DNA from: Pisolithus tinctorius
Lineage: Eukaryota > Basidiomycota > Agaricomycetes > Boletales > Pisolithaceae
DNA length: 64,000 bases
Direction: 5' to 3'
Assembly (NCBI GenBank): GCA_024663395.1
Contig: JANFAH010000005.1
Coordinates: forward strand, 2,232,001-2,296,000
Shown: positions 47,634 to 58,827 of the stretch, in pieces
How positions within the stretch are numbered: position 1 is the stretch's first letter
How the letters are laid out: each line of letters begins with the position of its first letter
Notes under the pieces: model-generated
Database searches by the model: none
Told to the model about the DNA's origin: nothing
What the model saw: the letters and a program-made list of their open reading frames with translations, nothing else
Program-made: the position numbers and the translations under genes

Positions 47634-50607
47634 TCACTCAACTCGAGCTCTTTTTGGTTCTAAGATGTCAACAGATGTCAGCGAAGGCCGGTGCGGTTTA
47701 ATATAACCAGTACCGACCTGGTGTGCTGGGAGGTGGGTGCCCCAGGTCTTCATCAACCTCATCAAAACCCCTCTTACAAGAAAGTTGGCTGGAAAGCGTG
47801 GCAGTACTCTTGTCTGAAACAGCATCCTGCTCAGCCCAGTACTCATCGTCGTCCTCACCATCGGCATCGACCCATCCCCACTCATCCCCGTCAGCCTGAC
47901 AGGAATTTATATCAGATAGCCGGCCGATGTAGTCACCTAAGCGGATAAACTTGGTTTGTGTATCGGTAGCCAGCGACATCTCACGTACCAGTTTTGTGGT
48001 CATGGTCGTCAAGGTAAAGATCAGGTTGATGACCTCGTTCGGTGGGGGTGGAATGCGAACGTGATGTGGCGTTCTCATGAGGGTCTATGTCATTTATCAG
48101 TCCAACTTTGTGCGACGAGGAGAGGAGTACGTACCCTTCTCAGAATGGTGGCAAGTTTCATTATTCCCGTGCTTTTCCTCAGTTTCTGTGGGTAGCTTAT
48201 CATCGGTTGCTGCGTTATCAAATGAACGTTCACAACTGAAACAGCAAGGGGAGTGATTGGGCATACCGGAAGTCGGAATCTGTGACTCTTCCAAGTTAGA
48301 TGGCTCCTCGGGTGAGCTCTCGGAAGAAGATGAACGACGGAGCGCTTGGGGCATCACTGCCCCTGGATCGGAGTCATCGGTAGTGGCCCCGACTTCGTGA
48401 ACACCTGCAGAAGCATCAAGGGCACCAGCCGCATCCTCTCCGACTTCATACTGTGTTGAATCGCCAAACTGAGAGTCACCTTCAGCTTCGTCTAGATCCT
48501 CTTCTTCTCGCTCGTTGTATTCTTCAGGAAGAAGATATTCTTCGTAATTCGTTTGCTCGCCACCAAATCTGAAATCCACAGGGGAGACTGTAGCTTCTGT
48601 ATCGGCGGATTCATGTATTTGATCTGCATCTAGGATGCCTTCAGTGGTAGCATCTTCAACTCCACGATTGGAGTTTTCATAGTCGCCTTCCTCTTCCAGT
48701 ACTTGCGCATCGTTAGTAGGCACCGCGTGATGATCAACGTCCTCCTCTGATTGTGGGACAAAAAGTTCGGCACCTCCTTCTGATAACAGATGTCCCTCCT
48801 GCTGACCATCAGTGCCTTCGGGAGCAACAGGAGGTTCATCGGCCGATTCGCCGGTGCTATCGACAGGATGTATGGTCGCTTCTTCGTGATTTTGAGTGTC
48901 GTGACTTTGTTGCTGGTCGCTAGCCTTTGTGTCTTCTTGATCTGTTGAAGGAGTTGAGTTAAGTAAAAGTGGGAGCAGACACACTAACCGTTGTGCTGTT
49001 TATCACTAGCGGCCCTAACAGCCAAATCCAATCTTTGGATCTGTTCTTGGAGAGCATAGTAACGGAAAATGAACCGAGGAATAGTCGCAGTAAGCCGCAG
49101 TCGTAAGGGTCCTGCAAAGTCAGATCCATCGTATAAAACGTTCAGGTCATGTAAACTAAATTCGCGCGCGTGAATGTTATCCTGAAAGGCCGGTAGGTCA
49201 GCAAGCGAACGATGAACATGCAACGCAACTGACCTCAGAAATAGTTAACTGCAAGTCGTAGGCGTCAAAGACCAGTTCACCTTCAAAACTATGGGGGATG
49301 GAGGAGAGAAACTCTTCATCTTGACGAAGAGCATCGAATACGTTACTTATGGGCTCGTAGTACAAGGTCGGGCTGCCCTCCAGGAGTAGGTGGTAGCTGC
49401 CGACTGCGCCCTCTCGACTCTCATGCGGGGGGCTTTGCGAACTAACTTCCGCGATCGGCTGATTGAACAAACAGAAGAGTGCCTCAACGGAAGACTCGAC
49501 CGACAACAGAACCGCTGGAGGTGGGTCAATATAGACACCCTCAGATATTTTAAGGGTGTCATCAACCTCCCCTCCCTGCTTTTCTGCAGTAAGATGGCTG
49601 ACGCCAACATCCTCCGAAACGTTACCCGCAGAGTGAGTAGCGCGTTCTGCATGATCAGGTGAAAGATCTGCATTGGGAGGATCGTGACCGCCCTCCTGGG
49701 CCAATGATTCATTATGGTCGCCGTCGGCTACGACTTCCGAATGGAGAGGGGTGTAATCACCATCGGATAAAGGAACAGGTACTGCGGTCGGTAGTACCTC
49801 ATACCCGGGATTAGATTCTTCGGATACCTGTGGTAGGTCTGCGATTCCCGAACTAGACTTTCCGTGAAGTTCCCCGTCTCTATCCGAATCAACATTAAGG
49901 GCCCCATTGTGCGAGAGGCTTTGTGAAGCCTCTAAGTGAGGATAAGATTTCCCGACAACGTCAGAAACGGTGCGTTCAACACGATTCAGTTGCGTATTTG
50001 TAGAAGTTTCTTGTAGAGGTAATGGTTCCGACTGGGGTACATCATGTACTCCGTGCTCGGGTTGCTCTGAGGGGACATCTCCGCTGTGTTCAATTGCCGA
50101 AGGCGCAGTGGAATGCGAAGATTGTTTTGGCATGTCTTCTGCTGCAGAATGATAAAGATCAGACCCAATGGATACACCGCCCGCCAGATGTAGCGACGAT
50201 TGTTGTTCGAAGGCAGGAAGTGGAGTGTGGGCACGAGAGACGTCAAAGACCTCGACATCAAACGACTCTCCTATATCGCCTGTAACCAAAATTTCCATTC
50301 CATCGGCCATTTCGTATTCTGGGTGATCCCCACCGTACTCCTCCATGTCCACCTCTATGCTACCTTCCCCGACTGGGTCATGGTCCATCGAAGCCTCTGG
50401 AAATATCTCCGAAGAGGATGGGTTCATCGGAACGTCAAGATCATGTGGAAAGTCGATCATTTGTGCATCGTAAGACTCGAATATCGACGAAGTTGACATC
50501 GCAGCTGCAAATGATGTCTGAGGTTCTGAGAGAGAATGCAGAGTGGGGCTGGGGGGTATCGGTGTCTTTGGGTGCTTTAGGGCAGGTACATGGTCCGTGC
50601 GAGCCAT
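47634..50607 (-). CDS. Long acidic, largely disordered protein of unknown function
   Basis: Start MARTDHVPALKHPKTPIPPS (ATG 50607). Most of the roughly 930 residues are low-complexity and rich in Ser, Glu, Asp, Pro and His. Two parts look structured: LVFDAYDLQLTISEDNIHAR with LHDLNVLYDGSDFAGPLRLR and PRFIFRYYALQEQIQRLDLA (about 49000-49270), and near the C-terminus VRIPPPPNEVINLIFTLTTM. A WVDADGEDDDEYWAEQDAV segment precedes a basic nuclear-type end, PEPKRARVE (stop 47634-47636). The first exon alone holds 469 codons. Four short introns. The proportions suggest a nuclear chromatin-associated or scaffold protein conserved in basidiomycetes, but I cannot name a family and the role is unknown. 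Confidence 0.75.
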
Positions 50608-50785
50608 GCTTGGTCATTATGTAAGCTATTCTCGCTCTCTCCTGAGCCTAATTGCTCGTGCTAGCATCCAGGAAAGAGTACACTTCTGCTCTTTTCGTTG
50701 TTGAAATCCTAGGAAATACTGCGACTTCATGGCCAACCTTTATTGTTTCGCAAAGTCGGGAAGCGGCTAGCGTTGTCACGAGCTG

Positions 50786-51665
50786 ATGTCTTATCACACG
50801 ACTGTTACCCCCAACCCTCCACAGGCGTTTTTTCTGCAGGGAGCTGATCTATTAAAGACAGATCCCGTGTTCATCAACTCCCCACTTGACAATACTACTA
50901 ATGTCTCGGATGTCCCCTCGGTTATTTTGACCTCGCTACCAACGCTGGTCAAGAGACTGCCATCGATGACTTCGCTCGTGAGCTTCTCTGTACTGTTGGC
51001 TTCGAAGAACGTAGTCACATTAACCCACTCTCTATCTGTGGCGATATCAACAAGGTGGCAGAGATAGATGTGTGCTTGTTGGATGGACGATCGAAGATCT
51101 CACTCGTTCTATGAGCGGACAAAATGGTTTTCAATACTTCCGATCATGAACCAGAAGTTATCGCAGAAGCCTTTGCAGCGTACCAGCACATCAATCAGAG
51201 GTGGGAATGCATAGGTCTATCCACGCTTAATACCATGACTATCCCTTGCATCGCCGTGACTGGGATGTGTCCTACCTTTTATCCCGTCACACGAAAGCCA
51301 GGTGATGCGGTGGTTGCTGGTTAATGACCGAAAGTAGAGACTAAGGTGCTAAATTGCGTCACGGTTGCGGGCCACAATCATCGGTTGGGTGAAGGTATGG
51401 AGACACCAGACACCAGATTATAGAAGGGTTATTTTCCAGTGTATGATCACATTCAAGGCCTTTGCCAAATGCCAATGAGAGAAGTTCCTTGTTCGCTGAG
51501 ATCGCATTGCTTACATCCTCATCTCATCGAATGGTACGAACAAACAATTTTTTACGGGCCTCGCCTGGGGTTGGCCAGCCTGATATGGTGGGTAAAGCTA
51601 AGGAAACTCGAAGATTTTCGCTCGCTGCCATCCAAACTATGCATACAATGGACCCGTATGAACTA
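50786..51665 (+). pseudogene. Degenerate copy of a multicopy basidiomycete gene (PD-(D/E)XK-like core)
   Basis: The opening AFFLQGADLLKTDPVF with NVSDVPSVILTSLPT matches a gene family repeated in many mushroom genomes. The frame slips by one base near 50942, and DDFARELLCTVGFEERS, NPLSICGDINKVAEIDVCLL and VIAEAFAAYQHINQRW continue. An in-frame TGA at about 51112 falls just before ADK. TAA and TGA follow AVVAG (about 51325), after which LNCVTVAGHNHRLGEGMETP is still readable. The spaced Asp (IDVCLL) and the x-D-K motif resemble a PD-(D/E)XK nuclease core (inference). Several stops come from substitutions, so this is decay rather than a simple sequencing slip. Confidence 0.7.
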
Positions 51666-51781
51666 GCGCTATCCAACAGAACTAATCACTAGTCGTGTTC
51701 CTACACTTTTTTTCGAGTCTCCGCTTCAAATACCGCACCAGCAGACTACCAACCCATAAGCATTCATAAATCCGTTCAACA

Positions 51782-52453
51782 ATGGACCTAACCCAAAAGG
51801 AAGAAAGTCAGTTTGTGCGCAATGCAGACGTGGAGGTCCTCGTGCGACGGTCAATGACAAAAGGGTACGAATTACTCTCCTTACTTACGCCCCCAGCATA
51901 CACCACTTTCATTTTGGCGCGCAAAGGCCGGGGTCATTTCACAGTGAACCGTTTCTTACGTGCAACTTGGGTTGGAGGAACTATAGGTAGATGTCCACAT
52001 TTCTTGCACATTTTTTGATCTCAAGCAGCAAAAGGTTGCGTGGGGGGAGGTGCATTTGAGTATGTTCGGTCTGCATATGCCGATGAAGTTACTATCAGAA
52101 GGAGACGGCTCCTGGATGCGTATGATGTATGAGACGTGTACTCGGTCCATCATACACATGCCCTCATGGTTTTTCCAGGCTTCTTCATTGCGAGCTGATG
52201 ACCATGCCACGATTGGCGCATTGTTATTTGCTGTATTAACACCCGCTGTATTGTGGAAGCGGGCAAGTACAATCAATTGTCAGTGTCTCACTGGTTCCCG
52301 TGGATCGCGTCCACTTACAGAACTATCTGAAAAGTGGTACTAGGCGGTGCTGGTATCGGTACTGCCTCAGGTCTCGTCACACATCATGCGCGCAACTTGA
52401 CTGGAGACCGAGCACCCAAAATTCAAATCCCCGAAATCCCAGTTCCCTCATGA
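51782..52453 (+). CDS. Small membrane protein of unknown function
   Basis: ATG 51782 opens MDLTQKEESQFVRNADVEVL, then RRSMTKGYELLSLLTPPAYT and RFLRATWVGGTIG. After an intron come GCVGGGAFEYVRSAYADEVT, then SLRADDHATIGALLFAVLTP and, after another intron, GGAGIGTASGLVTHHARNLT, ending IQIPEIPVPS at TGA 52451-52453. Gly-rich hydrophobic spans (three or four) recall Tim17-like or other small organellar membrane proteins, but no signature is decisive. Similar orphans occur in other Agaricomycetes. Parts near 52120-52190 seem shifted out of frame. It converges on the nucleotidase gene (51 bp between stops). Confidence 0.65.
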
Positions 52454-52504
52454 TTCTACGTACCTGCACAATCTCAGCTGTGATAGGTCTAATAGTCCCT
52501 AGTA

Positions 52505-55185
52505 TCATGTCTCTATTCTACCCACATCTTTTAACCTACCATCCACTTCTGGGTGAATCACCGGCAGATCCTGGTGAAAATCGTTCAACTCCACTTGAAC
52601 AACTGTTCCTCTCCCAAGACGGGCTGTCTTTCCATCGAAGCAGTCCACGCCGCTCATGTCCTCTCTTGCGCTCACATTAATATGATCCAAATAGTGAGCT
52701 TTGGAGCGCAGACGGCGCGCGGCAGCTATTGCATTTTGCCATCTGTCGGTAGTCTCCGCCTTCCTATCACCCGCATTCCACCTACGATGCTTGACTTCCC
52801 GTGCAATGATGCTAGGGGTTCCTTCATACAGAAGGCTCCCTTTCAAGCTCTGGCGAGACAGAATACTGTTCACAAAGCGACAGCCTGCAACATTATGAGC
52901 GCCAGGTTAAAGCTCAATTGGTGACATGGCTGCATACCAAGGAGATATTTCCTCACGAGCGCGCTCATGAGTTGTCCATTTTCGTCGTTGACCAGGTATT
53001 TACGTCCGACAAGTGGCGTGAATCCGTCATGCCCTTCGGTCATATACTGCCTGGTCACAATCTTGTATGTTTTCCCCGTCTTGTTCCGCTTGACTTCTTC
53101 CCCGTCTACGAGAACAGGTATCTCACTGCCGTTACTTCCGAAGCCGGGCGCTTCCTGTAGCAACCATATGCCCAGCACGCGCCGGCCAGGTGGAAGGCGA
53201 GAATCCCAGGTCACCCGGAAACCAGATATTACTGGGAAGCGCCTGGTGTAGTGGTGTCAGTTCATTTCGCGCGTGAAGTCAAACCACGGACCCTTCCTGG
53301 GCAGGAAATTTAGACAAAGCCACCTCCAGTACATCCCACAAGCCTTGGCCATCTAGCTCAATCACCACCACTGGGTCTTCGAAAGGCAATATCTCAAGAA
53401 TGTTCCCAAGGGTAATTTCACCTGAATCATGACATCAGCCGGTCCACAGATCATGACTGGGGACTAACCAGCGGGGTAGACCGAATCGCCTCGTAAAGTT
53501 CCTGCACTGATGAGGACGCCGTCTGATCCACTGCCAACTTTAGTGCACAATGCGTCGTCATACGCGTGCCTTAGGACGTCTGCAAACCAATTCGCTGCTG
53601 CTGTCTGTAGATCTTGAGTTTTTCAGCCATGATAGTAAAAGCCCCATTACTTCATTGGTTCTTAGTAATTGAGACCGTAGATCCAACTTCACTTCGGTCA
53701 CACACACCGGGGCCTTCAATGTTCCTGATACAGACGAGAGAACCGAGCTAACAATTTTCTGCAGCTTTTCGGACGAAGGAATGTCCGGTGTAACTGCGTG
53801 ACGCTTCCCTGTATAAGGACATTTTTTAATGCTAGCAAAAAAGAAGGGCGTGCGTACTGACCGTGTATGCCTTTGATCACCTGGCGTCTGATACTACCTT
53901 CGGGGGCATCTTCGAGCTCAAGTATAAGCTCGCTCAGATCTCTAAAGTCAGTTCCACTCTTCACTACCAACACATCACCATGGTCATTTTTAGCACCAAT
54001 AGCTTCGCTCTTAGTGTCGTATCCTTCCCAAGATGACACCCCTTTCGACGCGAAGTACGCATGGTCATGGCCACCCAAAATAAGATCTACACCGTGGGAG
54101 GAGAAAATTGGCGATGTATCCCGAGCGGACGGTGATAAGGCAAATAAATCCTTGGCAAGTTGGATATCCTACGCAGGGATGAGCCAGTTCCAACAAATAA
54201 ATAAAAAATCGTTCATTACATTGGGAAGACTGCGTGGATCTGAGTTTGAGAAAACAAGGGAGATCAAGTTATATCGTGTGCGCTGCTTACCGGGAATGAG
54301 TCAATGCAATGATCAGATCACATCTATATTCGCCGTCTGGTTTGCGAAGAATTTCCGACAGCTCTAAGCCAGTTTCTACCATACTCCTGAACTTGAAATT
54401 GCGAGGCCACGAAGGCACTGTGGTGATCCAGTCCCTGCCGACCATAAATTCAGTCCAGCGCGTTCTGAAGAAGATAGACACTCGAACTCTTCTACGAGAC
54501 CAATTATCCCGATTCGTAGACCCACTCGCTCGACCACTTGAAGTTGCTGCAAACGTTCAGGCACGCGGCCCGTGTCTTCATCGATGACGTTACTCAATAA
54601 CCAGGGCTGGAAAATATTGGAAAGAACCTATCTGTGATGGAATGTATACCCACAAATCGAGTGTCTTGGACGAGTTTTGACAGATGAGGGTAACCTGATG
54701 CATGTTAGTACAAATCCTCAGGGGTTGCGTCGGAATTCAAACCGAAATCGAAGTCGTGATTTCCTACGCAAATCCAATATGATCACCGCTAATCGCGAGG
54801 TATAGTAGATGGCTGACCTGTCAAAGCTACATCTGGCGCCAGTTCATTTATTACGGGAACCTAGGTATGACGCTGTGCAAATAAGGACTGGAGCGATCTG
54901 CGCTCGACGCACCATATGACTCCCTCTGGTGACGGTACTCTCCACGGACGGCGAAAAAAGGTCCCCCGAAAAGAGAGAAAGGCCATCGCGTGTACCGTCA
55001 GATCGAGCGGTCCATTGACTACGTATATCGTCTAATAATGAAGCGAATCGAGTAACATCGATGGTTCCCGTAGAGCCCGCGGAAACTTTCTTGGGAGTCA
55101 CACGATAAACATCGTTCCAATGCACAATGGGCAACCTGGTCACGGTTCGGTTGGCACTTTGGGTGATAGTATGTGCTGAGATCAT
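52505..55185 (-). CDS. 5'-nucleotidase/UshA-family metallophosphoesterase
   Basis: Start MISAHTITQSANRTVTRLPI (ATG 55185). Metal motifs in order: VHWNDVYRV, LFSGDLFSPS, GNHDFDFG (near 54755), IIALTHSR and LGGHDHAYFASKG. The C-terminal nucleotide-binding domain has DVLVVKSGTDFRDLSELILE and, further on, SWDSRLPPGRRVLGIWL with KTYKIVTRQYMTEGHDGF and SALVRKYLLG. An extra segment of about 120 residues follows, rich in basic residues, with SILSRQSLKGSLLYEGTPSI (stop 52505-52507). There is no clear signal peptide, unlike secreted 5'-nucleotidases, so a cytosolic enzyme is likely. The substrate is unknown. Ten or so introns, with frame irregularities around 53300-53700 and 54480-54540. Confidence 0.87.
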
Positions 55186-56208
55186 TCTGAATGTCAGTGG
55201 ATGAAACTGATACCCGAACGATATCGATCAACTTGGTCACGTAGTGACTGTGAGTGGGAGCCTCCGCGGATCGACCGCTGGCTATATATGTCACAAGCCC
55301 CTAACTACATCTTGTTTACGGAACAGTACCTGTGCGGGCATATTGCATGTGATGGCGCATGAAACTACTGCGCTCGGACACTAAGCGCATCGTCGCCACC
55401 ATGTTGAATTATTAGCCGCGGGTCTGTTTGGGGCCTGTAACGGTTTGTACTGCTTTTTCATCTCCTCCGCTGGTAACATTGACAGGAACCAAAATAACCA
55501 TTCCCCCCGCTGATCGCGTATCAGACAATTAATCAACCAGGCGCTGCGTGGGCTGAGATCGTATGGGGGCTAAGCTCCACTGCAAAGAAATATGTAATTA
55601 CGAATCGCGCCTTTCGGCGAACGCCAATTCTTAATAGCTTTGGGCCGTCTTTTTGACGCCTTAAATTGCATAAGTTCCAAGTTGTCCAAAGGACTATCCT
55701 CTTATCTAGTTGTCTGATGTACAGATACCTGTCGATGTGGACCAACCTACTGCTCTTTCCGTGGATCGAGGAACGATGCAAAACCGGAGTGATTCAAGGC
55801 AAGGTTAGTCCACTAGCGTAAGAGTCAACGGAACACGTTAGGCTGTAGAACGAGAACGCTGTTCACGAAAATCCAGGGGTTGGTCAAAACCCAAAGCGTT
55901 CGCTTTGACACAATCACGCGGGTTGAAGGGGCATGTATCACGCACATTGGCTCTACCTGATTCATATGGCTACACTGGATGCTTAAAAACTCACCATGAC
56001 TAAGGTAACATTCTGAATGTTCACCATTCACAGACAGGAAGCGTCATACTGCGGATAAAGAACAAGGAAAATTTCGCTAGTCTTACAAACATCCGTTCCC
56101 ACAGAAGACTGCGGAGCCAAATTGAGTTTTCTCGGTCACAGGACGAAGCCATCAAGAGATTACCCACCAAAGAAAGTCGGGCCAATAGTTTAAAAGAATA
56201 GAAATAAA
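55186..56208. other. One-kilobase stretch without a supported gene
   Basis: The longest empty interval here, between the nucleotidase start and the MET8 stop. Open frames up to 82 codons exist on the minus strand, but none shows a family signal or a plausible exon series. No direct or inverted repeats are obvious by eye. It may hold the nucleotidase promoter and leader, a decayed insertion or a noncoding RNA. Confidence 0.4.
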
Positions 56209-57039
56209 TCAGCGGGAGCGGGACAGCCGCGACAAGAGCAATATGCTAGCGCAAGCAGCGCCTGCCACGAAGGTCAGGGCAGGCACCGCAGTGTTGATCG
56301 CAGTAGAGACGTTGGTGGGCCACTTCCACCGCATGCCGAGATCTCTGGGATTTGGTACAGTCCCGTTCTCCCAACCTGCATCAAGTAGTTTCTTCATCGT
56401 CTGCTCGTCCAACTGCGCAAGCTCTTCCATGTCCCACGAGTTGCATACATCAACCATCCACTTCATCCTACGTTTGCTTACCTCTCCTCCTACACCTGGC
56501 GCCCGTTCTTTGAGCAACGTCCTCAATCTTCCCACGGCTGCTATCGCATTTCCGGCGTGCTCCGGCAGATGTTTTTCAATTTTTCTCTTGATGATATTTG
56601 CGAGTTTGGGACTCTGTCCATTAGTAGATACCAATATTTGCAAAGGACCATCGCGAATCTGTGATCCGAAGAAAAAGTCGCACGAATCAGGGATATCGGC
56701 GACGTTAACCGGGATCTTGAGGTCCCGACATAGAGCACAGATGGTGCGAGATTGAGACACGTCGTCAATTGCAGTCAGGACCATATCAACGCCAGACAAG
56801 TCTTCTGCACCTCCGAAAGTGCGGTCATGGTATGTTATAGGGTAAGAACCCTCGATGTATTGCTTGGCAAGTGGATGCAAGCCGGAGCTTGGGGATATTA
56901 TCGTCACGCGCGCGTCAGCGGCGAGAACGGACTCGATGCGGCCGGATGCGACATCTCCCCCGCCAACGATGAGAACATGTTTATCTTTCAGTTGCCAGGC
57001 TATGAGCAGAGACGCGCCCCCTAACACCGATGGATGCAT
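56209..57039 (-). CDS. MET8: Siroheme synthase Met8 (precorrin-2 dehydrogenase/ferrochelatase)
   Basis: One uninterrupted exon of 276 codons, the cleanest gene in the window. It begins MHPSVLGGASLLIAWQLKDK, then HVLIVGGGDVASGRIESVLA (NAD-binding glycines). YHDRTFGGAEDLSGVDMVLT, ICALCRDLKIPVNVADIPDS with DFFFGSQI, and LQILVSTNGQSPKLANIIKR follow. The aspartate of the VADxPDxCDFF motif corresponds to the residue essential for both activities in yeast Met8. The enzyme oxidises precorrin-2 to sirohydrochlorin and inserts iron, giving siroheme for sulfite reductase. The C-terminus adds ALTFVAGAACASILLLSRLS plus Arg/Ser, a hydrophobic segment that looks like a tail anchor and is absent from yeast Met8. 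Confidence 0.95.
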   Translation of the reverse strand: MHPSVLGGASLLIAWQLKDKHVLIVGGGDVASGRIESVLAADARVTIISPSSGLHPLAKQYIEGSYPITYHDRTFGGAEDLSGVDMVLTAIDDVSQSRTICALCRDLKIPVNVADIPDSCDFFFGSQIRDGPLQILVSTNGQSPKLANIIKRKIEKHLPEHAGNAIAAVGRLRTLLKERAPGVGGEVSKRRMKWMVDVCNSWDMEELAQLDEQTMKKLLDAGWENGTVPNPRDLGMRWKWPTNVSTAINTAVPALTFVAGAACASILLLSRLSRSR

Positions 57040-57631
57040 GGTTTGAATTGACCGTCAAAAACCGGTGATGAAGGTGAAGTACGGTTTAGAGATGGCAGGG
57101 CGCTCCAAACTGTGATGAAACTCCAGAATAAGCGGCTGCTTTATCCGTAGAAGTCGGCATGCATTGACACACTCACCAGCTCTTGTGTACGAACTAGGAC
57201 TCGCCGTGAGTGGTTGCTGCGGCGACGCAAACAAAAGACAACTGATAAGATTTTTATGCTAAAGGGCTCACATGTACCGTGCTACTTGTTTTTAGTGGTC
57301 GCGTTCGACTCAGTCGCTCATTCCTTCGTCTCCGCACGATCGCGTCTCACTTCCATCACTCATTCACATCTGGTCTCGGAACAGCATCGCCCTCAACGCG
57401 AAGCACTGCACTGACAGTGCCCCACCCATTCCTTCGATTACTACCGAACAACAAATATATATATATTATATAAATACTCTCCTCAACTGCAGGGCAGCCC
57501 ATCGACGTTGACCGTCTCCCTCGACTCCTAGCGAGCTTCAGCCGGGCGCTTTGGTTCTTACTCTCCGCGAGAGTATCAATATTACACCAATCTTTAATCT
57601 TCAACGCACGCCGGTCCTGCCCTTCTCTACG
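57040..57631. promoter_or_regulatory. Divergent region between MET8 and tetraspanin-like gene
   Basis: About 590 bp. It includes an AT-repeat (57454-57474) and a pyrimidine-rich stretch before ATG 57632 that probably forms the leader. No gene is seen. Confidence 0.4.
57454..57474. repeat. Short AT-rich dinucleotide tract
   Basis: An alternating A/T tract of about 20 nt, about 160 bp upstream of the tetraspanin-like ATG. It may act as a TATA-like or nucleosome-excluding element. Confidence 0.5.
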
Positions 57632-58519
57632 ATGCCGCCTTCGTTCACCATGTTGCCCAAACACCTTATTGCCGCATGGGCATTTTTCACATTCTGCTTG
57701 ATGGGTGCAGGCATCCTAACTCTCGTTCTTTCCCTTGTCTGGCGTCAACCCAATCTCCTTCGCAACCTCACCTTCAGTACCTTTGATCTCACTGGTAGGT
57801 AACCTACGTTATTAGTTCTCACTATCTCACGTCGCTTTAAAAACATCAGCGGGCACCGTTCTGGGCATTATTTTACTGGTGACATCTGTACTGTCCATCG
57901 TTCTGATCATCCCACGTGGAAAACGGCCACTTGTTTTCCTCAACTGGTTACTATTGTTGGATGGTGTCGCCATCCTTTTTGTTGCCACGTTCATCTGGAT
58001 ATACACGCTGCATGAACGCAACAACTATCATGCAGTTTTCGGACGGCAGAGTGATGCGACGAAGATTATGGTCCAGGATTCGGTATGTTGTTTCACCGAA
58101 GCTGGATTCATTTGATCCGTCTGACAGCCAACAGCTGATGTGCTGTGGGTATTTCAATGCGACGGATGAAGTTGCCTTCGGTGGCAATATCTGCCCTGAT
58201 CAGGCCGCAGCAATTGCTGCTAATAGTTTTTGCGTGACTCCGATCGTCCAGCATGTGGACAAGACGCTGAACAACGTCTTCAGGTGATACTCATCTTATA
58301 GTTTATTGATAATCTGCTCACCGTAAAGTGCAGTACTATCTATGGTTTCATGGCAATCGTTATCGGACTCTTCCTCTCTAGCATGTGCATCATCAAACAG
58401 GTTAGCTTAATTTAGTCACGTTTCTTCAGTTTTGTTTACCATGCTCATCACAATCACAGAGGCAAGAGTTTGAGAGATTCGAAAAGATAGACACCAAACG
58501 CGCAAGTCGTTTTGTATGA
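57632..58519 (+). CDS. Tetraspanin-like four-TM protein
   Basis: Start MPPSFTMLPKHLIAAWAFFT (ATG 57632) runs into TM1, LMGAGILTLVLSLVWR. TM2 is AGTVLGIILLVTSVLSIVLI and TM3 is FLNWLLLLDGVAILFVATF. An extracellular loop carries LMCCGYFNATD with the CCG motif, plus further Cys residues (NICPDQ, SFCVTP). TM4 is YGFMAIVIGLFLSSMCII and the tail QEFERFEKIDTKRASRFV ends at TGA 58517-58519. Four TMs with a CCG in the large loop define tetraspanins. In fungi these organise membrane domains, and PLS1 is needed for infection structures in pathogens. Four introns. The join before CCGYF is off by one base. Confidence 0.78.
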
Positions 58520-58827
58520 GTCAATTCGTTCAAATTTCGTTGAGCCTGGTTGCTCCACCTTCGACATTCTTAGTTTACACCATGGGAAGGGCTATCTTAT
58601 TTCAGCTCTCGTTTCTTTTGTTAAAGAAATGGAATGTTCATCTGCATTGTATCTTACTGTATTTGTTATATTTTCATGACTTGTCTCCATAGCAGGCAAT
58701 TACGGTAGCGGTTGTGTTTCAAACAAGGCAATTCCACGTTCCATGCTAACTTCATTGGCCTGGGGTTTGCGAAAAGTTCGCACGTCTCTCTAGTCCTGAG
58801 TCCGGGTCAAGTGTGAGTCTCATGCGC

